Part shown: positions 23,758 through 32,311 of the stretch, piece after piece
Position numbering within the stretch: the stretch's first letter is position 1
Layout of the letters: every line of letters begins with the position of its first letter
NCBI GenBank assembly: GCA_017411225.1
Contig: JAFRDQ010000129.1
Coordinates: 1-32,311 of the forward strand
Source: Oscillospiraceae bacterium
Lineage (GTDB): Bacteria > Bacillota > Clostridia > Oscillospirales > Oscillospiraceae
Direction: 5' to 3'
DNA: 32,311 nucleotides
Notes under the pieces: model-generated
What the model was told of the DNA's origin: nothing
Seen by the model: only the letters and a program-made list of their open reading frames with translations
Database searches by the model: none
Made by a program: the position numbers and the translations under genes

Positions 23758-24222
23758 TTAGTATCTTTCCTTCATGGCCCGGTCCATATCTCTCCGGGCG
23801 GTCTTCTCGGCTGCGGCCTCGCGCTTGTCGTAGAGCTTTTTGCCCTTGCACAGGCCGACCTCTACCTTCACGCGGCTGTCCTTGAAATACAGGCTCAGCG
23901 GAATGAGCGTCAGCCCGTCCTGCTGCACACGCGCCTGAAGCTTGAGGATCTCGCGCTTGTGCATCAGAAGCCTTTTCGGCCGATCGGGATCTTTGTTATA
24001 GTAGCTCCCGTGGGTGTAGGGGCTGATGTGAATGCCGTGCGCGAAGAGCTCGCCGTTTTTCACCGCGCAAAATGAATCCTTCAGATTCACCGTGCCGGCT
24101 CTGATGCTCTTGACCTCAGTGCCGAAGAGCTCCACGCCCGCCTCGTACTTTTCCAGCACGAAATAGTCGTGATACGCCTTCCGGTTGGCCGCCGCTTGCT
24201 TGGTTCCTTTTTCCCGCGGCAT
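23758..24222 (-). CDS. smpB: SsrA-binding protein SmpB
   Basis: The 154-residue protein has the SmpB beta-barrel motifs: AYHDYFVLEKYEAGVELFGT, EVKSIRAGTVNLKDSF, HGIHISPYTHGSY and the basic tail KLYDKREAAAEKTARRDMDR that enters the mRNA channel. It binds tmRNA and delivers it to stalled ribosomes. The start at 24222 has AAGGAGG seven bases before it; the ORF extends upstream in frame but without a ribosome site. The cyclophilin gene and ssrA follow downstream, so partner RNA and protein are linked. Confidence 0.95.
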   Translation of the reverse strand: MPREKGTKQAAANRKAYHDYFVLEKYEAGVELFGTEVKSIRAGTVNLKDSFCAVKNGELFAHGIHISPYTHGSYYNKDPDRPKRLLMHKREILKLQARVQQDGLTLIPLSLYFKDSRVKVEVGLCKGKKLYDKREAAAEKTARRDMDRAMKERY

Positions 24223-24301
24223 CCGATCGCCTCCTTTCCCGGTTGCTGAGTGCCAGTTTACCACATTTGTGCCGAGAAAGAAAGAGGAAAATGTGAACGC
24301 A

Positions 24302-24331
24302 AAAAGAGAGCCTGATTTCAGGCTCTCTTTT
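24302..24331. terminator. Bidirectional terminator
   Basis: AAAAGAGAGCCTG (24302-24314) pairs with CAGGCTCTCTTTT (24319-24331). It closes the E2-like gene on the minus strand, five bases past its stop, and shields smpB from its transcript. Confidence 0.85.
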
Positions 24332-24335
24332 GAGA

Positions 24336-25211
24336 TTAAAATACGTCCTCCACAACTCTCTCCGGCGGAGTCTCGAGCAGCGCGGGCTGGCGGATGAACA
24401 TTTTGAACATCTTGAAGCCCTGCGCGTAATCGAAGCCGTCGCAGATGCGCTCGTCGGTGTTGATCTTGAAGTCGATGTACTTGCGCTGGGCGACCGTGCC
24501 GTCCGCTTGTACCTCATACGCTTTTCGTTTCGCGCCGAAGGCGATGAAGGCGGGCAGGGTGCCGAAGTTGTATAGATGATGATAGACCGGGCTGATGCCG
24601 AGCGAGCCGAGATCGGTGATGATCATGGAGCCGTGGAAGGGGCTGGCGTCGAGCAGGCTCTGGGGGATGACGCCGAAGTAATCCATCACCTTCAGAATCC
24701 AGATCGCAAAGCGCAGAATGAAGCGGGGGAGCTTCGTCAGCGCGGAGGCCACCTGCTCGGTGTTGTTGTCCTCCTCACCGTACTTGATCTCGTCGATCTT
24801 CTCGGTCATCTTGTGGTAGACGTCGAAAACCGTGTCATAGGGGTCGAAGACGACCTTGATCGTCGTCTCGCCGGCCTCGGCGGTCATGCCGCGGCGCACC
24901 GTGAGAACGACCTCGATGTTGTTTCTGGCATAGATCCGCCGGCCCGCGATGAAGCGGTTGATTGCCGGGCGCTGGCTCACGAGACGCACATACGCCGCGA
25001 TGAACAGATGCAGATAGCCGAGACCCTTGTAGCCCTCCTTGCGCTTCTCGCGCAGCCATCGGTCGGTCTCCGTGATCTCCGCAGAATCGGAGAACTGATT
25101 GCAGGCGTCGTTCTTCTGCACCATGATGTAAGGAATGAATTTATAGAAGGGGTCGAGAGACCGCAGCAGACGGCCTTCCTTGCGATCCCCGAAGCGTTTC
25201 TTACCGGGCAT
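24336..25211 (-). CDS. 2-oxoacid dehydrogenase E2-like acyltransferase-fold protein, degenerate active site
   Basis: The 291-residue protein resembles the catalytic (CAT-like) domain of dihydrolipoamide acyltransferases, without lipoyl or subunit-binding domains. Family landmarks are NRFIAGRRIYARNNIEVVLT, the SMIITDLGSLGISPVYHHLY stretch and the final motif NTDERICDGFDYAQGF. In true E2 enzymes this last motif reads DHR..DG and its His is catalytic; here residue 254 is Glu. The protein may be a non-catalytic or differently reacting relative. There are no E1 or E3 genes near. GGAGG precedes the ATG at 25211, and a strong promoter lies upstream. Confidence 0.65.
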   Translation of the reverse strand: MPGKKRFGDRKEGRLLRSLDPFYKFIPYIMVQKNDACNQFSDSAEITETDRWLREKRKEGYKGLGYLHLFIAAYVRLVSQRPAINRFIAGRRIYARNNIEVVLTVRRGMTAEAGETTIKVVFDPYDTVFDVYHKMTEKIDEIKYGEEDNNTEQVASALTKLPRFILRFAIWILKVMDYFGVIPQSLLDASPFHGSMIITDLGSLGISPVYHHLYNFGTLPAFIAFGAKRKAYEVQADGTVAQRKYIDFKINTDERICDGFDYAQGFKMFKMFIRQPALLETPPERVVEDVF

Positions 25212-25250
25212 GAGAGCACCTCCGGATAATTTAAATATTTGAATAATTGA

Positions 25251-25279
25251 ATTATATCGCAGATCGGCGCGCATGGCAA
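25251..25279 (-). promoter_or_regulatory. Promoter of the E2-like gene
   Basis: On the minus strand TTGCCA (25274-25279) and a perfect TATAAT (25251-25256) are spaced 17 bases. Confidence 0.75.
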
Positions 25280-25318
25280 GCATTCAAACATGTTTTTTCG
25301 CTGAATTCGTCAGCCGCA

Positions 25319-25348
25319 TTGACAGGAAAGAGTGTCAAATGCTACAAT
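25319..25348 (+). promoter_or_regulatory. Promoter of the hydratase gene
   Basis: A perfect TTGACA (25319-25324) and TACAAT (25343-25348) are spaced 18 bases. The transcript would start near 25355, after the ATG at 25273, so the protein start at 25399 is preferred. Confidence 0.8.
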
Positions 25349-25398
25349 CAGGAAAAAGATGGAAACAATATTCAACTATTACGAAAGGAGCGCTTATC

Positions 25399-26181
25399 AT
25401 GCTGCAGCCGGAAATCATTCAGAAGCTCGCGGACGAAATCCATCTCGCCGGGCAGAACACCATGCCGATCGAACCGTTCACGCAGGCATATCCCGAGCTC
25501 ACAATCGAGGACGCGCGGGAGATCCAGCTTATCAACATCCGCCGCCGCATGGCCGCCGGGGCAAAGATGGTCGGCAAGAAGGTCGGCGCCACAAACCCGG
25601 TCATGCAGGAGAAGTTCAATCTTCGCGAGCCGGTGCTGGGATATCTGCTCAGCGACATCATCCGTGATCCGAGCCAGCCGATCCGGCGCGACACGCAGAT
25701 CGCCCCGTTCATCGAGTGTGAGATTCTCTTTGTCCTCGCCGAGCGTCTGCAGGGCCCGAACGTGCATCCCATCGACGTGCTCCGCGCCGCCAAAGGCGCG
25801 ATGCCGGCCATCGAGGTACCGGATGTGCGCTTTACCGGCTCGCGCACGATTGTGGACGCCATGTGCGACAATGTCTTCAACGGATATCTCGTAACAGGGG
25901 AGATGATGGCGGACGTGCGCGGCATCGACTTTGCGAACATCCCAATCCGCCTCTGGAAAAACGGCGCGCTCGCGAGCGAGGGCGTCAGCTCCGCCGCGCT
26001 CGGAAATCCTTTGCGCGTCGTGGCGTGGCTGGCCAACAAGCTGGCGGAATATGGCGAATGCCTTGAGGCGGGGGACATCGTCATCACGGGCTCGCAGAAT
26101 CCCGCGGTGTATATCGACGCGGGCGATCACTTTGAAGCAGACTTCGGCCCGCTCGGCAGAATTCAGGCGGACTTCATCTAA
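25399..26181 (+). CDS. 2-keto-4-pentenoate hydratase family protein (MhpD-like)
   Basis: The 260-residue protein matches the hydratase/decarboxylase family that includes MhpD and HpaH: MVGKKVGATNPVMQEKFNLR, APFIECEILFVLAERL with its Glu metal ligands, AIEVPDVRF and ITGSQNPAVYIDAGDHFEAD. Family members add water to 2-keto-4-enoic acids using Mg2+. The aromatic ring-cleavage genes that usually accompany MhpD are absent, and an oxygen-dependent pathway would be strange in an anaerobe, so the true substrate is open. AAAGGAG lies nine bases before the ATG. It is divergent from the E2-like gene. Confidence 0.82.
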   Translation: MLQPEIIQKLADEIHLAGQNTMPIEPFTQAYPELTIEDAREIQLINIRRRMAAGAKMVGKKVGATNPVMQEKFNLREPVLGYLLSDIIRDPSQPIRRDTQIAPFIECEILFVLAERLQGPNVHPIDVLRAAKGAMPAIEVPDVRFTGSRTIVDAMCDNVFNGYLVTGEMMADVRGIDFANIPIRLWKNGALASEGVSSAALGNPLRVVAWLANKLAEYGECLEAGDIVITGSQNPAVYIDAGDHFEADFGPLGRIQADFI

Positions 26182-26201
26182 TCTCAACACGAAATATTCA
26201 A

Positions 26202-26232
26202 CCGGGAGCCGGGTTTCCGACTCCTGGCTTTT
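26202..26232 (+). terminator. Imperfect terminator of the hydratase gene
   Basis: CCGGGAG (26202-26208) and CTCCTGG (26221-26227) pair with one G-T, followed by CTTTTC. Confidence 0.5.
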
Positions 26233-26455
26233 CATTCGTGAAAATGATGAGAAAAGATAAACAAATAATAAATAAAATGTTGAGTAACCACGCGAAATCT
26301 ACCGTTGTGAAAACGATGAAAATAAAAGAGATAACCGCCCTAATTTTGTCAATTATGTAACAAACAAGTGAAAAAACTAGCAAAATCAACAGAAATTTAA
26401 CGGTGCTGTCACAAAAATAATTAGTGATTCTGTCAGAAAAACACGGGCGACAGGC

Positions 26456-26484
26456 TTGCGAAATCGTTCAAAATGAGGTATCAT
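26456..26484 (+). promoter_or_regulatory. Promoter of the V-ATPase operon
   Basis: TTGCGA (26456-26461) and TATCAT (26479-26484) are spaced 17 bases, 87 bases ahead of the first start codon. Confidence 0.6.
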
Positions 26485-26571
26485 GTTGTTGAATTCCACG
26501 CATAGTTTTCTTCTATCACACAGTGCTATGCGTCATTGTTCAGAAAAATACACAGGTCGGGAGGTGTGTGA

Positions 26572-26886
26572 ATGTCATTTGAAGCGATCAATACGGTCCG
26601 GGAAGCGGAAGAGCGTGCCAGGCAGATCAAGCTGGAAGCGACGCAGGCTGCCGCCGAGGCGATCGAAGCGGCCGAACGCGAAGGCAAGGAGGCAGTGGAG
26701 GCGGCGCTGAACAAAGCGCGCGAAGAACTCAAATCTCTGCGCTCCAAGACCGACGAAAAGGCCACGCAGGAAGCCGAAGCGCTCGCAGCGACGACGAAGA
26801 ATCGCGAGGCTACCATGCGGACACGCGCGGAAGCAAGACTGGACCAGGCGGCGTCACTCATCGTGGAAAGGATCGTGAATAGCTGA
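26572..26886 (+). CDS. ntpF: V/A-type ATPase peripheral stalk subunit G/H
   Basis: This 104-residue protein is almost one long charged helix rich in Ala, Glu, Lys and Arg (EEARARQ-type heptads), with QAAAEAIEAAEREGKEAVEA and a terminal LIVERIVNS. It matches the small stalk subunit (G/H; NtpF in Enterococcus) that pairs with subunit E. It is first in the operon, as in other bacterial V-ATPase clusters. A GGGAGG ribosome site precedes the ATG. Its stop overlaps the next start. Confidence 0.85.
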   Translation: MSFEAINTVREAEERARQIKLEATQAAAEAIEAAEREGKEAVEAALNKAREELKSLRSKTDEKATQEAEALAATTKNREATMRTRAEARLDQAASLIVERIVNS

Positions 26887-28865
26887 TGGCCATTGTACAA
26901 ATGAAAAAGCTGCAGCTCATGGTCGTTCGGGAGCAGAAGGAAGCCCTTCTCCGCGATTTGATGTTGCTCGGCTGCGTGTCTGTCACGGAGCCGGACCTGC
27001 CCCAGGAGGGGGACGCCGCGCAGCTTCGCCCGGAATCCGGCGGACTGACGGAAGCGAGGGCCGATCAGGCCAAGCTCACCGCCGCGCTCGGACTGCTGGA
27101 CAAATATGCTCCCGTGAAGTCCAAACTCCTCAGCGCCCGTCCCGAGGTTTCGGAGGCGGAGTTCTTAGACGAGAATGCGTACCGCCGTGAGCTGGAGGCC
27201 GCCTCGCAGATGGAGGATCTCGAAGCGCAGATCCGCCGCCTGACGAGCGAGGAGACGCGCCTGCGCTCGTCCATGGAGGCCCTCGGCCCGTGGACCGGGC
27301 TGGATCTCCCGCTTGAGACGAAGGGCACCGGCTCGACGGACGTGATTCTCGGCACCATTCCCGCCGTGATGGATCTGACTGAGGCGAAGCGTGCGCTCGC
27401 CGAGGCCGCTCCCGAGGCGGAGCTTTTCCCCGTGAATGCGGACAAGGACGCGCACTATACCGTGCTCGTCTGCCACAAGAGCGTGCAGGCAGAGGCGCTG
27501 CAGGCGCTGCGTGCCTTCGGCTTTGCGATCGCAAGCGTCGCCGGCACGGTTGGCACCGCGAGAGAGCAGATCGAAGCGCAGAAAAAGCAGGTTGCCGCCA
27601 TCGGCGAGAGCCGCGCTGCGCTCGAGCGTCAGATCGCCGCTTACTCCACGCACCGCGATGCGATCAAGCTCAGCATCGACCGCGCCAACGTCTTCATCGG
27701 CAAGGCCGAGGCCGCCGAGCGTATGGTCGGCACGGACAGCGTCGTCTGTCTCAACGGCTGGATGGAGGCCCCGGAGGAAGCGCGTGTTGTCGACACGCTC
27801 TCGAAGTATGACTGCTCCTGGGAGTTCACCGAGCCCACGGAGGAGGAATACGCCGCCGTTCCGGTCAAGCTGAAAAACGCTGCCGTGACGGAGCCGCTGA
27901 ACATGGTCACCAACATGTACAGCCTTCCGGCTTACGGTTCGCTCGATCCGAACCCGCTCATGGCGCCGTTCTTCATTTTGTTCTACGGCATCATGATGGC
28001 GGACATGGGCTACGGTCTTCTGATGATCGCAGCCGCGCTCATCGTCAAGCATTTCGTCAAGCCCAAACGCGGCTCGAAGACGTTTGTGAACCTGCTGCTC
28101 GAAGGCGGTATCTCCACGTTCATCTTCGGCGTGCTCACGGGCGGCTTCTTCGGCGATCTCATCCCCACGCTCTACAAGATGTTCAAGGGCGTCGAGATGG
28201 GCGACAATTTCCTGACGAAGCCTCTGATCAACCCGCTGAACGACACGCAGACCATCCTCTACGGTGCACTCGTGCTCGGTGTGCTGCAGCTGTGTACCGG
28301 CATGATCATCTCCATGACCGCCAAGATCAAGAAGGGCGATACCAAGAGCGCCATCTTCGAGGAGGGCTCGTGGTTCGTCATTCTGGCGGGACTGCTGATG
28401 TTCGTGTTCAAGATCGGCAACGTCGCCGGCATCCCCGTGGTGCTCATCATCGGCGTGCTCATGCTGATCTACGGCGCGGCCTATCCGGCCAAGGGCTTCG
28501 GCAAGGTCACAGCCGTGTTTGCCGCAATCTATAACGGCGTCACCGGCTGGCTGGGCGACATTCTGTCGTATTCCCGACTCATGGCGCTCATGCTCGCAGG
28601 CAGCGTCGTGGCGCAGGTGTTCAACAACCTCGCCACCATGCCGATGGGCGGCAACAAGCCGAACGTTCTCACGTTCCTGCTCTTCGTGCTGATCTGCCTC
28701 GTGGGCCATGCGCTCAACTTCGCGCTGAACCTGCTGGGCTGCTTCGTGCACGATCTGCGTCTGCAGTGTCTGGAATACTTCGGCAAATTCTATCAGGACG
28801 GCGGCAAGCCCTTCAAGCCGCTGGAGATCAACACCAAGTATGTTGATGTGGAAAACCACCTTTAA
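26886..28865 (+). CDS. ntpI: V/A-type ATPase subunit I
   Basis: The 659-residue membrane subunit has a cytosolic, coiled-coil-rich N-terminal half (to about residue 350) and a membrane half with about seven helices. Recognisable parts are APFFILFYGIMMADMGYGLL, GDILSYSRLMALMLAGSVVA and GHALNFALNLLGCFVHDLRL, which contain the Arg and other residues lining the ion half-channels. It forms the stator part of the membrane motor. It is translationally coupled to the upstream stalk gene (TGATG) and is followed by subunit K. Confidence 0.94.
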   Translation: MAIVQMKKLQLMVVREQKEALLRDLMLLGCVSVTEPDLPQEGDAAQLRPESGGLTEARADQAKLTAALGLLDKYAPVKSKLLSARPEVSEAEFLDENAYRRELEAASQMEDLEAQIRRLTSEETRLRSSMEALGPWTGLDLPLETKGTGSTDVILGTIPAVMDLTEAKRALAEAAPEAELFPVNADKDAHYTVLVCHKSVQAEALQALRAFGFAIASVAGTVGTAREQIEAQKKQVAAIGESRAALERQIAAYSTHRDAIKLSIDRANVFIGKAEAAERMVGTDSVVCLNGWMEAPEEARVVDTLSKYDCSWEFTEPTEEEYAAVPVKLKNAAVTEPLNMVTNMYSLPAYGSLDPNPLMAPFFILFYGIMMADMGYGLLMIAAALIVKHFVKPKRGSKTFVNLLLEGGISTFIFGVLTGGFFGDLIPTLYKMFKGVEMGDNFLTKPLINPLNDTQTILYGALVLGVLQLCTGMIISMTAKIKKGDTKSAIFEEGSWFVILAGLLMFVFKIGNVAGIPVVLIIGVLMLIYGAAYPAKGFGKVTAVFAAIYNGVTGWLGDILSYSRLMALMLAGSVVAQVFNNLATMPMGGNKPNVLTFLLFVLICLVGHALNFALNLLGCFVHDLRLQCLEYFGKFYQDGGKPFKPLEINTKYVDVENHL

Positions 28866-28873
28866 TACGGTAA

Positions 28874-29383
<510 letters not shown>

Positions 29384-29419
29384 TGATCATCCCGCCACCC
29401 GAACGGAGGGAGAACAAAC

Positions 29420-30019
29420 ATGACAGGTATTGAAAAAATCACCGGACGCATCGAGGCGGACGCCCGCGCTGAGGCCGCGCAGATCGCAGCCGAGGCCAAG
29501 GAGCGCTGCGCCGCGATCCGCGCCGAATATGAAAAGAAGGCGGAGGACGCCTATTGGGAGACCCTCCGCAGCGGCGTCAAGGACGCGGAGGATCGCGCAG
29601 AGCGCCTCGGCAGACTCGCCGGCATGGAGGCCAAAAAGAGCACCCTGGGTCTGAAGCAGTCCATGGTGGGCGAGGCGTTTGACCGCGCGCTCAATAAGAT
29701 CTGCGACATGCCCGCGGGCGATTACGTCTCCGCCATGGCGAAGCTCGCCTGCAAGGCCGCTTCCACCGGCAGCGAGGCCGTGGCCTTTAACGCCAAGGAC
29801 CGCGAGCGCTGCGGCGCGGAGATCGTCGCGGCGGCCAATCTGCTCCTGCAGGAGCAGGGAAAGCCCGGCAACCTCACGCTTTCGAATGACACCCGCCCGA
29901 TCCGCGCAGGCTTTGTCCTGCAGCAGGGCGATGTGGAGGTCAACTGCGCGCTCGAAACGCTGGCCGAGCTGAGCCGTGCCGATCTGGCCGGTCAGGTCGC
30001 CGCCGTGCTGTTCGATTAA
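29420..30019 (+). CDS. ntpE: V/A-type ATPase peripheral stalk subunit E
   Basis: The 199-residue protein has the long charged N-terminal helix (IEADARAEAAQIAAEAKERC) and globular C-terminal half (DTRPIRAGFVLQQGDVEVNC) of subunit E, which pairs with the G/H subunit to brace the catalytic head. GGAGGG lies before the ATG. The gene follows ntpK by 36 bases. Confidence 0.9.
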   Translation: MTGIEKITGRIEADARAEAAQIAAEAKERCAAIRAEYEKKAEDAYWETLRSGVKDAEDRAERLGRLAGMEAKKSTLGLKQSMVGEAFDRALNKICDMPAGDYVSAMAKLACKAASTGSEAVAFNAKDRERCGAEIVAAANLLLQEQGKPGNLTLSNDTRPIRAGFVLQQGDVEVNCALETLAELSRADLAGQVAAVLFD

Positions 30020-30066
30020 GATCCTGAAGGTTCTGGCTTTTGCCGAGCCAAGAAGGAGGAACGAAT

Positions 30067-31065
30067 TTGGCTACTATCAAAGAAACCAATTATCTGGCCA
30101 TCACGGCCATGCTGGCAGCGCGCACGAGCGGCATGCTCTCCGGGGAACGCATGGAGCGCATGATTGCCGCGCCCAGTGATGACGAGGCCGTCAAGGTGCT
30201 GGAGGAGTGCGGCTACGGCGATCTCTCGGGCCAGAGCCTGAATGAGATCAACGCCGCTCTGGAGAAGCACGTCGCCGCCATCTTTGATGAGGTGGAGAAC
30301 ATGGCGCCTGAGAAGGCTCTGGTGCAGATGTTCCGTCTGAAATACGACTTCCACAACATCAAGACCATCATCAAGTCCCACGGGGCTTCGGTGGACGGCA
30401 GCTCGCTTCTGTCTCAGCGCGGCAGTGTCGACGTCGGCCAGCTGCAGGAGGCGTTTCGCTCCGGCGAATATGCCATGATCCCGACGGCGCTTGCCGAGGC
30501 GATGCAGGAGGCCTCTTCCACGCTCTCGCGCACGGCGAACCCGCAGCTTGCGGACTTCTCGCTCGACCGCGCCTACTTCGTCGAGATGGCGAAGCTCGCC
30601 GACTCCGTCGCCGATTCGCGCTTTGCCAAGGACTACGTCCGCCTACTGATCGACAGCGCGAACATCCGCTCCGCCGTGCGCACCTGGCGCATGGGCAAGG
30701 ACGCCGATTTTCTGCGTCTGGCTCTGATCCCCGGCGGGGAAGTGAGCGCGGACAACGTCGCTCTTGCCGACTCCGGCGATGCGCTTGCGGATCTCTACCG
30801 CGCCACGCATGTGGGCAGCGCCGTCGACGCTGCGGCTGCGGCCGTCTCCGGCGGCTCCCTCACGGCCTTTGAGAAGGCGTGCGACAACGCGGTCATGCAG
30901 TTTGTGCGCGAGGCAAAGATCATGCGCTTCGGCGCGGCACATGTCGTCAGCTATCTGGCGGCCATGGAAAACGAGACGACTGCCGCGAGAATGATCCTCG
31001 CCGGCAGACATGCCGGGCTCAAGCCCGATACCATCCGGGAAAGGCTGCGTGATACTTATGCTTAA
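30067..31065 (+). CDS. ntpC: V/A-type ATPase subunit C, TTG start
   Basis: The 332-residue protein begins from a TTG (MATIKETNYLAITAMLAART) seven bases after AAGGAGG (30053-30059). It is the all-helical funnel that joins the central shaft to the rotor ring; DFHNIKTIIKS and the C-terminal FGAAHVVSYLAAMENET match the family. Earlier in-frame codons lack a ribosome site. The next gene overlaps its end by eight bases. Confidence 0.9.
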   Translation: MATIKETNYLAITAMLAARTSGMLSGERMERMIAAPSDDEAVKVLEECGYGDLSGQSLNEINAALEKHVAAIFDEVENMAPEKALVQMFRLKYDFHNIKTIIKSHGASVDGSSLLSQRGSVDVGQLQEAFRSGEYAMIPTALAEAMQEASSTLSRTANPQLADFSLDRAYFVEMAKLADSVADSRFAKDYVRLLIDSANIRSAVRTWRMGKDADFLRLALIPGGEVSADNVALADSGDALADLYRATHVGSAVDAAAAAVSGGSLTAFEKACDNAVMQFVREAKIMRFGAAHVVSYLAAMENETTAARMILAGRHAGLKPDTIRERLRDTYA

Positions 31066-31375
31066 AATTGCAGTCATCGGCGGTCCCGAGACCGTCATGG
31101 GCTTCAAGGCGCTCGGACTCGAGGCCTGCCCGGTCACGAGCGCGGAGGAGGCGCGCAAGACGCTCCGCCACCTCACGCGTGACAGCGAGGATTACGCCAT
31201 CATCTATGTCGAGGAGACCCTCGCCTCCGATCTCCAGCACGAGATCGACCGCTATAAGGACGTCCCCTCTCCGGCCATCATCCTCATTCCCGGCAGGGAA
31301 GGCCCGCTTGGGCTGGGCCGCGAGGCCCTCGTCGCCGCGGTGGAACGCGCCGTAGGCACCAACATTCTTCAATAA
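31058..31375 (+). CDS. ntpG: V/A-type ATPase subunit F
   Basis: The 105-residue central-stalk subunit starts MLKIAVIGGPETVMGFKALG and has the EDYAIIYVEETLASDL core followed by IILIPGREGPLG. It sits beside subunit D on the shaft and transmits torque. It overlaps ntpC by eight bases, with only a weak ribosome site, so its translation depends on ntpC. Confidence 0.9.
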   Translation: MLKIAVIGGPETVMGFKALGLEACPVTSAEEARKTLRHLTRDSEDYAIIYVEETLASDLQHEIDRYKDVPSPAIILIPGREGPLGLGREALVAAVERAVGTNILQ

Positions 31376-31411
31376 CTCTGCAAAATCCTTCGATGAAAGG
31401 AACGATGTAAT

Positions 31412-32311
31412 TTGAGCGGAACGATTACCAAAGTTTCCGGCCCGCTGGTCGTGGCGAACGGTCTGGCCGACGCGAACGTGTCTGACGTTGTGCGTGTCGG
31501 CAAGCAGCGCCTGATCGGTGAGATCCTGAACATGACCGGTGACAGCGCCTCCATTCAGGTCTATGAGGAGACGTCCGGCCTCGGCCCCGGCGCGACCGTG
31601 GAGACCACCGGTATGCCGCTGAGCGTGGAGTTCGGCCCCGGCATGCTGGAGAACATCTACGACGGCATTCAGCGTCCTCTGCCTGAGATCCGCGATATCG
31701 CCGGCTCCACCATCACCCGCGGCATTGAGGTCCCCGCGCTGAACCGTGAGCGCGTGTGGCACTTCGAGCCCGTTGTGGAAGCGGGCGCGAAGGTCGTCGG
31801 CGGCGACGTCATCGGCACCGTCCAGGAGACCAGCGCCATTCTGCACAAGATCATGGTGCCGCCTCAGATGAAGGGCACCATCAAGTCCATCACCGGCGGC
31901 GACTTCACCGTCGACAAGACCGTCGCCGTCCTCACGGATGAAGCGGGCGTCGATCACGAGCTTTCGATGATTCAGCGCTGGCCCGTCCGTATCGGCAGAC
32001 CCTATGCCGCGAAGTTCGCGCCGAACAAGCCCATGAACTCCGGTCAGCGTATCATCGATACGCTCTTCCCGATCGCCAAGGGCGGCACGGCCGCCGTCCC
32101 GGGCCCCTTCGGCTCCGGCAAGACCGTCGTGCAGCACCAGCTGGCCAAGTGGTCCGACGTGGACATCGTCGTCTACATCGGCTGCGGCGAGCGCGGCAAC
32201 GAGATGACCGACGTTCTCATGGAGTTCCCCGAGCTGACCGACCCGCGCAACGGCGAGCCGCTGATGAAGCGCACCGTCCTCATCGCGAACACCTCCGACA
32301 TGCCCGTTGCG
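31412..32311 (+). CDS. ntpA: V/A-type ATPase catalytic subunit A (partial, runs off the window)
   Basis: 300 codons are present up to the window edge. A TTG at 31412 is the likely start ([20 protein letters not shown]), after GAAAGG at 31395-31400; the upstream ATG is followed at once by a stop. The P-loop GPFGSGKT is at residues 231-238, preceded by the non-homologous insert of A subunits (residues about 110-190) and followed by [15 protein letters not shown]. It hydrolyses or makes ATP in the catalytic head. Subunits B and D are expected to the right. Confidence 0.93.
   Translation, partial: MSGTITKVSGPLVVANGLADANVSDVVRVGKQRLIGEILNMTGDSASIQVYEETSGLGPGATVETTGMPLSVEFGPGMLENIYDGIQRPLPEIRDIAGSTITRGIEVPALNRERVWHFEPVVEAGAKVVGGDVIGTVQETSAILHKIMVPPQMKGTIKSITGGDFTVDKTVAVLTDEAGVDHELSMIQRWPVRIGRPYAAKFAPNKPMNSGQRIIDTLFPIAKGGTAAVPGPFGSGKTVVQHQLAKWSDVDIVVYIGCGERGNEMTDVLMEFPELTDPRNGEPLMKRTVLIANTSDMPVA

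Larger units (their letters stand above)
26182..26571. other. AT-rich 390-bp region upstream of the V-ATPase operon
   Basis: The region is much richer in A and T than its surroundings and holds no convincing gene. It contains the imperfect terminator of the hydratase at 26202-26232, a repeated TGTCA-AAAAA word (around 26406 and 26431) and the operon promoter at 26456-26484. The long leader of about 80 bases after the promoter may carry control signals, but I recognise no known riboswitch. Confidence 0.5.

Noticed and set aside
26198..26389. 63-residue hydrophobic minus-strand ORF
   Set aside because: Comes from the AT-rich spacer, lacks a ribosome site and overlaps the hydratase terminator.

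Overview
The window looks like chromosomal DNA of an anaerobic Clostridia member, most likely Oscillospiraceae/Ruminococcaceae-like. The reasons are a high-GC Firmicutes style with strong AAGGAGG ribosome sites, a V-type ATPase operon, an AgcS amino acid symporter, lipoprotein-anchored ABC binding proteins, an Oscillospiraceae-type thymidylate kinase and many palindromic intergenic repeats. No respiratory chain or photosynthesis genes are seen. The assignment is inference from gene content, not a database match.

Layout. 1-1396 is a damaged locus: palindromic repeats, then 3' remnants of a membrane transporter and of an unidentified protein (minus strand) joined head-to-head to an IclR-type regulator that has lost its DNA-binding half. 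1484-4949 holds an FMN reductase behind a palindromic operator, an unusual NifX-like/His-Cys-rich/FKBP fusion, a flavin-reductase-like protein and an inositol-phosphatase family protein. 5126-8251 is an amino acid ABC transporter operon whose last gene is a DapF-fold racemase/epimerase-like enzyme. 8353-11290 carries a thymidylate kinase and a stand-alone molybdopterin oxidoreductase. 11305-15151 carries an ECF S component, an alanyl-tRNA editing protein, and a rhodanese overlapping a CoA-disulfide-reductase/rhodanese fusion. 15196-20847 has a maltose-O-acetyltransferase-like enzyme divergent from a circularly permuted GH3 glycosidase, an Na+/alanine-type symporter and a 2-hydroxyacid dehydrogenase.

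20881-25211 contains a small unknown gene, a MITE-like palindrome, a lipoprotein, the wreck of a serine-recombinase element lying against the 3' end of tmRNA, then tmRNA (ssrA), cyclophilin and smpB on one strand, which together form a trans-translation module, and a degenerate 2-oxoacid-dehydrogenase E2-like protein. 25399-26181 is an MhpD-family hydratase. From 26572 to the right edge runs a V/A-type ATPase operon in the order G/H-I-K-E-C-F-A. Its K subunit carries the residues that bind Na+ in Enterococcus hirae NtpK, so a sodium-coupled enzyme is likely, consistent with the Na+/amino acid symporter family encoded upstream.

I see no phage, CRISPR array or obvious defence island. The least ordinary items are the NifX-FKBP fusion, the racemase-like gene inside the ABC operon, the E2-like protein with Glu at the catalytic His, the tmRNA reading frame without an Ala resume codon, and the rearranged left end.
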